13,961 bases of DNA, from assembly GCA_022865685.1 (NCBI GenBank), contig JALHUB010000220.1:1-13961 (forward strand), in the 5' to 3' direction. This document shows positions 6,344 to 12,789 of this stretch, piece after piece; position 1 is the first letter of the stretch; each line of letters begins with the position of its first letter. The notes beneath the pieces were generated by a model. It saw only the letters and a list, made by a program, of their open reading frames with translations, searched no databases and was not told the origin of the DNA. The position numbers and the translations under genes were made by a program. Origin of the DNA: Dehalococcoidia bacterium. GTDB taxonomy: Bacteria; Chloroflexota; Dehalococcoidia; DSTF01; JALHUB01.

Positions 6344-6370
6344 GCCGAGACTAGAAAGTCTCGGCTACGT
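6344..6370 (-). repeat. Hairpin between convergent genes (same CGTAG flank as the other repeats)
   Basis: A perfect 9-bp hairpin with left arm GCCGAGACT (6344-6352), loop AGAA and right arm AGTCTCGGC (6357-6365). On the minus strand it is immediately preceded by ACGTA, giving the CGTAG junction also seen in copies A and B. It sits in the 66-bp gap between the hydroxyacid dehydrogenase and aldo/keto reductase genes. It could act as a bidirectional transcription barrier, although there is no T-tract on either side. Confidence 0.65.
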
Positions 6371-6379
6371 AATTACGTA
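6366..6379. repeat. 14-bp perfect palindrome over the aldo/keto reductase stop codon
   Basis: TACGTAATTACGTA is its own reverse complement. It directly abuts the hairpin at 6344-6365 and contains the TAA stop (6373-6375, minus strand) of the aldo/keto reductase gene. It is AT-rich compared with its surroundings. It may be part of the neighbouring repeat or a protein-binding site. Confidence 0.55.
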
Positions 6380-7332
6380 CCTGCGCTCACGGCGTCGAGG
6401 GAGGCGATCTCTTCCGGCGTGAGCCGCAGGTCGGCCGCCGGCAGGATCTCCGAAAGCTGCTGTGGGCTGTTCGCGCCGATGATGGGCGCGGTGATGGCAG
6501 GCTTGGCAAGAAGCCAGGCGATGGCGACGGCGGCTAGCGTCGTCTGATGCGCCGTCGCCACCCCGTCAACCGCGTCGATAACGCGCATACCGGCCTCCGT
6601 CTCGTATCGCTTCGTCTGCGCCGCGCGAGCACTTTGGGGCGTCGGCCTGTCTGGACGGTACTTGCCGGTCAGGAAGCCACCCTGGAGAGGGCTGTAGGGG
6701 ATGACGGCGATCCTCTCGCGCAGGCAAAGGCCGGCGAGAGGGCCTTCGAATTCGCTGCGGTGCACGAGGTTGTACCGGGGTTGCAGCGACACGCAGCGAG
6801 GCAGCTCTTTTTCGCCGGCTACCCTCAGGGCCTCTTCGACCATCGGCGCGATGTAGTTGGAGAGACCAATGTAGCGCACCTTGCCCGCCCTGATCAGCTC
6901 GTCGAAGGCGCGCAGCGTCTCTTCGATCGGCGTCTCCGGGTCGGGATGGTGGCACTGGTAGAGGTCGATGGTATCGATTTGCAGGCGCCGGAGACTGTCT
7001 TCCGCGGCGCGCAGGATGTGGGCGTGGCTCAGGCCTTCGCCGTCGGGGCCTTCCCACATGCGGCCGCGCACCTTAGTGGCGACGACGATGCTGTCCCGGT
7101 TGCCGCGCGCCTTCAGCCAGCGCCCGACAATCGATTCGGCGACGCCGCCCGGATTGCCGGGCGCCCACTGGCTGTACACGTCGGCGGTATCGAGGAAGTT
7201 GCCGCCGGCCGCGAAGAAGGCGTCCATGACGGCGACCGACGCCGGCTCGTCCGCAGTCCAGCCGAACTGCATCGTGCCCAGACAAAGGGGCGACACCTCG
7301 AGGTCGGTGCGACCAAACTTGCGCCGGTCCAT
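6373..7332 (-). CDS. Aldo/keto reductase
   Basis: A 319-residue (beta/alpha)8-barrel NADPH-dependent oxidoreductase of the AKR superfamily. It opens with [18 protein letters not shown], the usual N-terminus of bacterial AKRs. The catalytic tetrad is D48 and Y53 (FLDTADVY), K87 (VATK) and H128 (YQCHHPD). GLSNY (156-160), the QPRYNL segment, [14 protein letters not shown] and a C-terminal cofactor-binding region ([11 protein letters not shown]) complete the fold. Such enzymes reduce aldehydes, ketones or sugars; the exact substrate is not readable. The gene starts 33 bp after the acyl-CoA dehydrogenase stop, so the two probably form an operon. The GAGG ribosome-binding sequence is unusually close (2 nt) to the ATG at 7332, so initiation may be weak. 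Confidence 0.92.
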   Translation of the reverse strand: MDRRKFGRTDLEVSPLCLGTMQFGWTADEPASVAVMDAFFAAGGNFLDTADVYSQWAPGNPGGVAESIVGRWLKARGNRDSIVVATKVRGRMWEGPDGEGLSHAHILRAAEDSLRRLQIDTIDLYQCHHPDPETPIEETLRAFDELIRAGKVRYIGLSNYIAPMVEEALRVAGEKELPRCVSLQPRYNLVHRSEFEGPLAGLCLRERIAVIPYSPLQGGFLTGKYRPDRPTPQSARAAQTKRYETEAGMRVIDAVDGVATAHQTTLAAVAIAWLLAKPAITAPIIGANSPQQLSEILPAADLRLTPEEIASLDAVSAGT

Positions 7333-7365
7333 GACCTCATTCTATCAAAACCGGCGGGCGCCCGT

Positions 7366-8610
7366 TCAGTACGGATAGTCGCGGATCATCGCCGGAGCGG
7401 CGGCGAGCGCCAGCGAGTCGTTGGCGCCGTCTTCGATCAGGCCGGCGCGAGCGTCGCGGAAGAGCTTCTCGATGAGCATTCCCTTGCTCAGTCCCATTCC
7501 GCCATGGAGCTGGACCCCCTCGCTGGCCACCTCAAGGGCGACCTCGGTAGCGTAGATCTTCGAAGCGTTGCTGTAGAAGCCCATGCCCAGCGGGTGCGTC
7601 GAGTTGTAGAGCGACACGGCACGGGCGTAGGCGCGGGCAGTCTCTACCTTCGTCACCATGTCGAAGAGCTTGCGCTGCACGAGCTGGTGCTCCACCAGCG
7701 GCTTTCCGCCCTGAACCCGCTGCTTGCAGTACTCCAGCGTCTCCTCCAATGCTGCGCGCGCCAAGCCGACAAAGGCGACGCCCAGCGCGGCGTTGGGGTT
7801 GAACGCGACACCCTGTCCCAGTGCCGTCTCGGTCGGCGGACGGCGCGGGATGACCAGCATCTGGTCGGCGGGCACCACGACATCGTCGAAGTAGACCTCA
7901 CCCTGGTTGAGCGCCCGCTGCCCGAGCTTGTCCAGCGGTTTCCCCTTGGAGACGCCGGGAGAGTCCAGGGCAACGACGGTAACGCCCACATCGGGCTCGC
8001 TGCCCTCGTCGTTCTCCAGGCTCACGAACGTAAGGGCGTGCTTCGCGACCGTGCCGTTGCTCACCCAGGCCGCTTTCTGTCCCCTGATTACCCACGTATC
8101 GCCGTCGCGGCGTGCGCGTGTGTCGAAGCTGATGCCGCTCCCCTTGACGCCGGTGAGCATCACGTCGTAGCCGCGGGCCGGCTCCGTAATCGCCCAGCAG
8201 CCGATGTACTCGCCTTTCCTATCTTCAAGATAGGGGACGACCGCCTCCTCGACCAGCCGCTTGTTGCCGATCATGGCCGCGAACAGGTAGGGCATGGAGC
8301 TGGCGCCGAAGGCAACCGCCCAGTCGATGGAGCCCCAGCTTATCTCTTCCATGATGATGGCGTTCTGCAGCGGCGTCAGGGAGATGCCGCCCAGCTCCGG
8401 CGGCATGCCCCGATTCTGCATGCCCAGGTCTTGAATCTGCCGCCAGGTGTCCCAGTACAGCGAGCCGTCGGCCACCACGTCGTCCGGGGAGAGCCGGTCG
8501 AGCGCTAGGGCGGAGGGACGGAGCACTTCTTTGGCAAAACGGTGCATGTTCTCCTTGAGAGCGATGTCTTCCTCACTGAGCGGTGGCCCGAGGTCTTCGT
8601 AGAGCGCCAT
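7366..8610 (-). CDS. Acyl-CoA dehydrogenase family protein (Asp at the usual catalytic Glu position)
   Basis: A 414-residue FAD enzyme with the whole acyl-CoA dehydrogenase layout. The N-terminal helical domain covers about 1-130. The middle beta domain has CWAITEPARGYDV (138-150) and VSNG at 183-186. The C-terminal helical bundle includes QLHGGMG (367-373) and EKLFRDAR (381-388). The family oxidises acyl-CoA to 2-enoyl-CoA and passes electrons to ETF. In MCAD-type enzymes the catalytic base is the Glu of IYEG; here the aligned motif is IEDG, placing D394 at that position and E393 beside it. The enzyme may therefore use Asp or act on an unusual substrate. An AAGGGGAG ribosome-binding site lies 7 nt before the ATG. 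It leads the operon with the aldo/keto reductase and is divergent from a thiolase, a context that fits beta-oxidation-like chemistry. Confidence 0.92.
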   Translation of the reverse strand: MALYEDLGPPLSEEDIALKENMHRFAKEVLRPSALALDRLSPDDVVADGSLYWDTWRQIQDLGMQNRGMPPELGGISLTPLQNAIIMEEISWGSIDWAVAFGASSMPYLFAAMIGNKRLVEEAVVPYLEDRKGEYIGCWAITEPARGYDVMLTGVKGSGISFDTRARRDGDTWVIRGQKAAWVSNGTVAKHALTFVSLENDEGSEPDVGVTVVALDSPGVSKGKPLDKLGQRALNQGEVYFDDVVVPADQMLVIPRRPPTETALGQGVAFNPNAALGVAFVGLARAALEETLEYCKQRVQGGKPLVEHQLVQRKLFDMVTKVETARAYARAVSLYNSTHPLGMGFYSNASKIYATEVALEVASEGVQLHGGMGLSKGMLIEKLFRDARAGLIEDGANDSLALAAAPAMIRDYPY

Positions 8611-8914
8611 TGTCTGCTCCCCTTGATCGAGTGTCGAGAAAGTGACGGCTGGTTTGCCTCAGTCTAGTCAGCCGCCGATTCCCACACAAGCGGCCAACGT
8701 TCGTCTCGAGACGGCGCGAGCGGCGCCGAGTTGCGACGCCGCACATAGCGGTGATAGCATCGGATGAACCAAGGCTCGGCCCCGCGACGGCGATCTCCGC
8801 CTCGGCCGCGAGAATGAGCCGGCCGCCCGGCTTCTCCCCATCGAAGCGCTAAACCGCGCTCTGTATTATCATGTCGATACATTCGCGCTTGTGGAGCATG
8901 AAAGGGGAAGAGAG
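8611..8914. other. Divergent intergenic region between acyl-CoA dehydrogenase and thiolase genes
   Basis: The 304 bases between the two divergent starts should hold both promoters. I see no strong sigma-70 pair. A TATTAT resembling a -10 element is at 8864-8869, 45 bp before the thiolase ATG, but no good -35 is at the right distance. A perfect 12-bp palindrome lies at 8703-8714. The one open frame on the minus strand (8664-8882) is basic and Arg-rich with no recognisable features, and is judged non-coding. Confidence 0.55.
8703..8714. promoter_or_regulatory. Candidate operator: 12-bp palindrome in the divergent region
   Basis: CGTCTCGAGACG is a perfect inverted repeat located about 93 bp upstream of the acyl-CoA dehydrogenase ATG and about 200 bp upstream of the thiolase ATG. 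A dimeric regulator controlling both genes could bind here. In GC-rich DNA a 12-bp palindrome can also arise by chance, and no regulator gene is nearby. Confidence 0.25.
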
Positions 8915-10129
8915 ATGCGAGAAGCGGTGATCTGCAACCCCGTGCGTACCCCCGTCGGCCGCTACGGCGGCGCGCTGCGCGACGTGGACCCCGAGACGCT
9001 GGCCGCGACGGTCGTCACCGCCGTCCTGGAGCGGTCGAAGATCGACCCGGCGGTAATCGACGACAGCGTCTTCGGACATAGCTATCCGAACGGCGAGACG
9101 CCGGCGATGGGACGTCTGGCGGTCCTGCACGCTGGCCTGCCCGTCGAGGTGCCCGGCTTCCAGCTCGACCGGCGCTGCGGCTCCGGCCTGCTGGCGATAT
9201 GCCTCGCGGCGATGGAGGTGCAGACAGGCGCGGCGGACGTGGTCCTTGCCGGCGGCGTCGAGAGCATGAGCCAGGCGGAGTTCTACGTGAACGGAATCCG
9301 CTGGGGGCCCAACCGGGGCAATCAGCCGCTCCTCGACCGGCTGGACAGAGGCCGCGTCACGGCCGGCACCTACCGCTACCCCGTCGACGGCGGGATGATA
9401 GAGACGGCGGAAAACCTGCGCAAGCAGTACAACATACCACGCGAGGAGCAGGACGCGTATGCGCTGCGCTCCCATCAGCGGGCCTGCGCCGCCTGGGATG
9501 AGGGGCGCTTCGACGCCGAGACCCTTCCCGTCTCCGTGCCGCAGAAGAAGGGCGACCCGGTGCTGTTCAATCGCGACGAGCACCCCCGCGCCGACACGAC
9601 GCTGGAGAAGCTGGCCTCGCTGCGGCCGATTCGCCTGAAGATCGACCCCGAGGCCACGGTCACGGCGGGCAACGCCAGCGGCGAGAACGACGCCGCCGCC
9701 TGCTGCCTCATCACCTACCCGGAGAAGGCGGCGGAGCTTGGCCTGAAACCGATGGGGAAGCTCCTGTCCTGGGCATCAGCGGGCGTGCATCCCGCATACA
9801 TGGGCATCGGGCCGGTGCCGGCGACGAAGAAGGCGCTGGCGCACGCGGGCCTATCGCTGAAGGACATGGACCTGATTGAGCTCAACGAGGCCTTCGCGGC
9901 CCAGGTGCTCGCCGTCACGCGCGAGTGGGGCTTCACGGAGCGCGACTTCGACCGGACGAACGTGAACGGCTCGGGCATTTCTATCGGACACCCCATCGCG
10001 GCGACGGGCGTGCGCATAATGGCGACGCTGCTTTACGAGATGGAGCGTCGCGGCGCGCGCTACGGCCTGGAGACGATGTGCTGCGGCGGCGGCCAGGGGA
10101 TGGCCGCAGTCGTGGAGCGAGTGGGATAG
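8915..10129 (+). CDS. Thiolase family protein (acetyl-CoA C-acyltransferase)
   Basis: A 404-residue thiolase beginning with the family signature MREAVICNPVRTPVGRYGG. The nucleophile is C88 in LDRRCGSGL. The other conserved elements are VESMS (115-119), NEAFA (324-328), H359 in SIGHPIAATG, and C389 in MCCGGGQG (388-395). It should cleave 3-ketoacyl-CoA with CoA, or condense two acyl-CoAs in reverse; chain-length preference is not evident. The GHPIAATG variant has Ala where GHPLGATG is common. The start is ATG at 8915 because AAAGGGG lies 7 nt before it; the in-frame GTG at 8891 would place that ribosome-binding site inside the coding region. It is divergent from the acyl-CoA dehydrogenase gene, suggesting a shared pathway. 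Its stop is only 11 bp from the stop of the convergent solute-binding protein gene, leaving no room for an intrinsic terminator. Confidence 0.93.
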   Translation: MREAVICNPVRTPVGRYGGALRDVDPETLAATVVTAVLERSKIDPAVIDDSVFGHSYPNGETPAMGRLAVLHAGLPVEVPGFQLDRRCGSGLLAICLAAMEVQTGAADVVLAGGVESMSQAEFYVNGIRWGPNRGNQPLLDRLDRGRVTAGTYRYPVDGGMIETAENLRKQYNIPREEQDAYALRSHQRACAAWDEGRFDAETLPVSVPQKKGDPVLFNRDEHPRADTTLEKLASLRPIRLKIDPEATVTAGNASGENDAAACCLITYPEKAAELGLKPMGKLLSWASAGVHPAYMGIGPVPATKKALAHAGLSLKDMDLIELNEAFAAQVLAVTREWGFTERDFDRTNVNGSGISIGHPIAATGVRIMATLLYEMERRGARYGLETMCCGGGQGMAAVVERVG

Positions 10130-10140
10130 CGCGTCGCCGG

Positions 10141-11823
10141 CTATCCGTGGCGCTCCGTCAGCCAGTAGTGGACGCCGAGGTCAAAGTACGTCCCGCGGCC
10201 GACGTTCGCGTCGATGCCGTGCAGCCAGTCCCAGTAGGCGCCGTAGCCGGTGTCGGAGATGGTGCTGATCTGCGGGCCGTGCTCCCTCATGAAGAAGCGC
10301 TGGGCATCGAGGATGATCTGTTTTCGTTTCTCCGGGTCGAACTCCGACCGTTCCCTCCAGATCCAGTCGTCCGCTTCCGGGTTGTTGTAGCCGGAGAATG
10401 AGGTACCGGCCTGACCCTTGCTGAACCACTGGCAGAGCGGCCTGTCCGGCTCCGAGTAGGGCAGGTTGTAGTAGGCCGTCATCTGGAAGTTGCCCGGGTA
10501 GAGCGTCTGCGCGAGGTGGATGCCCAACTCCTGGAGGGCGAGCTTGCAGCGGATACCGACCTCAGCCAGATGCCCCATGACAATCGTCGCGAGCTTGCTG
10601 AGGTCAGCGACGCTCGCGACCTTCAGCTCGACGTCGAGGCCGTCCGGGTAGCCGGCAGCGGATAGGAGTTGTTTTGCCTGCGCCCGGTCGAGCCGGTAGA
10701 AGTCGTCGAGCTCCTCCTGCGGCAACGGCCAGGGACGCAAATCGGGCACGACGGGGCCGGCGATCCTGGCGTCGCCGAAGGCCATCTTGGCGATCAGGTC
10801 CTGGCGGTCGATAGCGATGTCGAGGGCCTGCCGGACGCGCGGGTCGTTGAAGGGTGGCTTGTCGACTCTCAGCATGAACGTGCGGCGCCAGAAGTTGGGC
10901 CCGGTCCGGACGTTGATGCCCTTGATACCCTTCCACTGCTCGACTTTCATGCGATTAGGAGCGGTGCCGCCGTAGGAGTCGTGGCGCCCCGTGATGAAGG
11001 ACTGGGCAATCGCCGCCTCATCCGACATGATGTGGATTTCCAGGGAGTCGATGTACGGCAGGTCTTTCATGTAGAAGTTGGGGTTCTTGACGAAGTCGAC
11101 TCTCTCTCCCCTGACGAACTTCTCGAGCACGTAGGCGCCGCAGCCCGATGCCTGCTGCTGGAGGTTGCCGAACTTCTCCACGGCCTCTCGCGGGACGATT
11201 GCGTAGCTGGGGTTGCCGATCTCGTCGAATGTGGGCGAGTATGGGCGCGCGGTGACCAGCTTGAACGTGAGGTCGTCGGTCGCGGAGAAGGAGGCGGTGT
11301 AGTCACGCAGGAGCTGCTTGTCGTTTTGGCTGGTGGGCTCGTCGCGGCGCCGCTCCATGCTGTAAACGACGTCCTCGGCGGTGACCTCACGTCCCCAGGT
11401 CGGATCGATGTCGTGGAACTTGATGCCGGGTTTCAGCTTCCAGATGTAGGTCGTCTCGTCGACCTGCTCGTAGTTGTCGGCCATCTGGAGGTCGATGCTG
11501 CGGCTGCGGAGGTCGATGCTGTACAGGTAGCCGTGCAGCTTCTCGCCCAACACGTAGGAGTCGACGCTCAACTGCGGGTCGAGCCCGCCGAAGGCCACCG
11601 CCGTGCCGGCGACGAGGTGCCCACCGTAGCGTGGTACGTCGTTCCCGCCGGTCGGTGTGAGGAAGCTGTCGTCGGCCCAGCGCGTGCCTGCGATCTCCGT
11701 CTGCCGGCTGCAGCCGGCGGCGGCGAGCGCGGCGGCGGCCAGCGTGCCGGCGCCGGCCTTCAAGGCGTCGCGGCGAGACAGCCGTCGCTGCGAGAACGTT
11801 GGTCGCTTGCCTGATCGCTCCAT
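10141..11823 (-). CDS. Tat-exported lipoprotein: ABC transporter substrate-binding protein, family 5 (peptide/nickel type)
   Basis: A 560-residue extracytoplasmic receptor of the SBP_bac_5 (DppA/OppA) family. It starts with a twin-arginine signal (LSRRDALKAG, residues 15-24) followed by an alanine-rich core and a lipobox-like AAGC with C38, so it is probably exported folded and lipid-anchored. Family hallmarks include TYIWKLKPGIKFHD, VTAEDVVYSMERR, GAYVLEKFVRGERVDFVKNPNF, DPRVRQALDIAIDRQDLI and FDPEKRKQIILDAQRFF. It probably delivers oligopeptides or similar solutes to an ABC importer, but no permease or ATPase gene is present in the window, so the partner is elsewhere. The start at 11823 is chosen for its AAGGA ribosome-binding site and because the signal peptide follows directly; the 127 codons upstream are Arg/Pro-rich and implausible. 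It is divergent from the S51 hydrolase gene. Confidence 0.92.
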   Translation of the reverse strand: MERSGKRPTFSQRRLSRRDALKAGAGTLAAAALAAAGCSRQTEIAGTRWADDSFLTPTGGNDVPRYGGHLVAGTAVAFGGLDPQLSVDSYVLGEKLHGYLYSIDLRSRSIDLQMADNYEQVDETTYIWKLKPGIKFHDIDPTWGREVTAEDVVYSMERRRDEPTSQNDKQLLRDYTASFSATDDLTFKLVTARPYSPTFDEIGNPSYAIVPREAVEKFGNLQQQASGCGAYVLEKFVRGERVDFVKNPNFYMKDLPYIDSLEIHIMSDEAAIAQSFITGRHDSYGGTAPNRMKVEQWKGIKGINVRTGPNFWRRTFMLRVDKPPFNDPRVRQALDIAIDRQDLIAKMAFGDARIAGPVVPDLRPWPLPQEELDDFYRLDRAQAKQLLSAAGYPDGLDVELKVASVADLSKLATIVMGHLAEVGIRCKLALQELGIHLAQTLYPGNFQMTAYYNLPYSEPDRPLCQWFSKGQAGTSFSGYNNPEADDWIWRERSEFDPEKRKQIILDAQRFFMREHGPQISTISDTGYGAYWDWLHGIDANVGRGTYFDLGVHYWLTERHG

Positions 11824-11862
11824 CTTCCTTCCCTCAGCCTCCGCATACCCGACGGCACGCGT

Positions 11863-11868
11863 ATTGTA
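11863..11868 (-). promoter_or_regulatory. Candidate -10 element for the solute-binding protein gene
   Basis: TACAAT on the minus strand (plus strand ATTGTA) matches five of six bases of the sigma-70 -10 consensus and lies 39 bp upstream of the ATG at 11823. It is one of few AT-rich hexamers in the 128-bp divergent gap. No clear -35 box was found at the right distance, so this is tentative. Confidence 0.3.
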
Positions 11869-11951
11869 GGCGTTGCCGCGCTTGGGATGAAGCGCCCGCC
11901 GCGAGCGCCCTCGTGCTGTGCAATAATGGAAGGACGCAGAGGAGGCAAAGG

Positions 11952-12635
11952 ATGGCCGATCCCCTGGTTGCCCTCGTCGGCGGCGACGAGTTCCGCCCGC
12001 AGGCCGCCGAAGTCGACAAGTACGTAATCCAGCGGCTGGGCCGGCCGAGCGTGCGCGTCGCCATCCTGCCGACGGCGGCGGCGCCCGAGAACGCCCCGCT
12101 TGCGGCCGAGAACGGCGTGCGCCACTTTCGCGGCCTCGGCGTCCAGGCGGCGGCGATGATGGTCGTCGACAAGCCTTCGGCGAACGACGAGCGACTCGTG
12201 GCACAGCTCGACGGCGTCGATCTCGTCTATATCGCCGGCGGCGACCCGCGCCATCTCCTCGACATGCTGAGAGACTCGCTGCTCTGGCGGCGGATTAGCG
12301 GCCTGCTCGAAGCCGGAGGCGCCCTCGCCGGCTCGAGCGCGGGCGCGATGGTGCTGGGCGAGACGATGCATTTCCGCGGCGAACGCATTGAGGCGCTGGG
12401 CCTGCTGCCAGGCATCTGCGTGCTGCCCCACTTCGAGCGCTGGGGCGCGGACGCGCCCCCGAACCTGTGGGAGTCCTCTTTGGACTTCGATTTGACGTTG
12501 CTCGGCATCGACGGCGCAACGGGCTGCGTCGGCTGGGGAGGGGAATGGGAGGTTGTCGGGCCAGGCGCGGTCACCGTCATCCGAGCGGGACGGTCGGAGG
12601 TCTTCCGCAGCGGCCAGCGGATTGATCTGCCCTAA
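11952..12635 (+). CDS. S51-family serine peptidase-like protein (peptidase E/cyanophycinase-like)
   Basis: A 227-residue cytosolic protein with the class I glutamine amidotransferase-like fold of family S51. Key elements are VRVAILPTAAAPE (34-46), VYIAGGDPRHLLDML (92-106), and the nucleophile elbow AGSSAGAMVLGE (126-137) with Ser129 as the likely nucleophile. H160 (VLPHFERW) is the likely catalytic His, in the place of the (D/Q)HF motif of cyanophycinases. S51 members cleave Asp-containing dipeptides (peptidase E) or cyanophycin; many bacterial members are uncharacterised, and I cannot choose a substrate. GGAGG lies 7 nt before the ATG at 11952, which fixes the start; the longer open frame from 11799 overlaps the divergent gene. 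The link to the neighbouring peptide-binding lipoprotein (peptide uptake and hydrolysis) is only suggestive. Confidence 0.85.
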   Translation: MADPLVALVGGDEFRPQAAEVDKYVIQRLGRPSVRVAILPTAAAPENAPLAAENGVRHFRGLGVQAAAMMVVDKPSANDERLVAQLDGVDLVYIAGGDPRHLLDMLRDSLLWRRISGLLEAGGALAGSSAGAMVLGETMHFRGERIEALGLLPGICVLPHFERWGADAPPNLWESSLDFDLTLLGIDGATGCVGWGGEWEVVGPGAVTVIRAGRSEVFRSGQRIDLP

Positions 12636-12698
12636 TGCGCTGCAGGATTGGTGACTAAAGGGCTAGCATGAACGGCTGGCCGGCCGGGATTATACGAT

Positions 12699-12722
12699 CT
12701 TCTGAGGGTTGAAACCCTCAGC
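12699..12722 (-). repeat. Palindromic repeat, copy C (first of an inverted pair)
   Basis: A hairpin with arms CTGAGGGT and ACCCTCAG around a 4-nt loop (TTCA on the minus strand), flanked on the minus strand by AAG. It lies 63 bp after the S51 gene stop. Read on the minus strand it matches copy D over 24 bp except at four positions, which form two complementary pairs. It lacks a U-tract of terminator type. Confidence 0.75.
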
Positions 12723-12750
12723 CCCAGGCAAAGACAATACCAGGATGCAG

Positions 12751-12774
12751 GCTGCGGGATTCATCCCGCAGAAG
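12751..12774 (+). repeat. Palindromic repeat, copy D (second of an inverted pair)
   Basis: A hairpin with arms CTGCGGGA and TCCCGCAG around TTCA, followed by AAG. It lies 15 bp from the stop of the beta-CASP gene and is inverted relative to copy C, 28 bp away. The two copies share the GCTG start, the loop and the CAGAAG end. They differ only by A:T versus C:G and T:A versus A:T in the stem. Confidence 0.75.
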
Positions 12775-12789
12775 CGATCCCCCCATTCG

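Noticed and set aside
6547..8508. Very long plus-strand open frame (653 codons) opposite the aldo/keto reductase and acyl-CoA dehydrogenase genes
   Set aside because: It is the antisense of two clear genes with intact catalytic motifs. GC-rich DNA leaves few stop codons in that frame, and the translated composition is Arg/Ala/Val-rich with no recognisable domain.
8664..8882. 72-codon minus-strand open frame in the acyl-CoA dehydrogenase/thiolase divergent region
   Set aside because: It is Arg-rich, has no ribosome-binding site or recognisable feature, and occupies the region where the promoters of both genes are expected.
8891..8914. Upstream in-frame GTG start for the thiolase
   Set aside because: It would put the AAAGGGG ribosome-binding sequence inside the coding region. 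The ATG at 8915 gives the canonical thiolase N-terminus.
11824..12204. 127-codon N-terminal extension of the solute-binding protein frame
   Set aside because: The extension is Arg/Pro-rich, overlaps the divergent S51 gene, and would place a clear Tat signal peptide in the interior. The ATG at 11823 has a good ribosome-binding site.
12699..12774. Hairpins C and D as a minimal CRISPR array or as ordinary intrinsic terminators
   Set aside because: There are only two copies, they are inverted with respect to each other, and no cas gene is near, so it is not CRISPR. Neither hairpin is followed by a T-run, so classical intrinsic termination is not supported.
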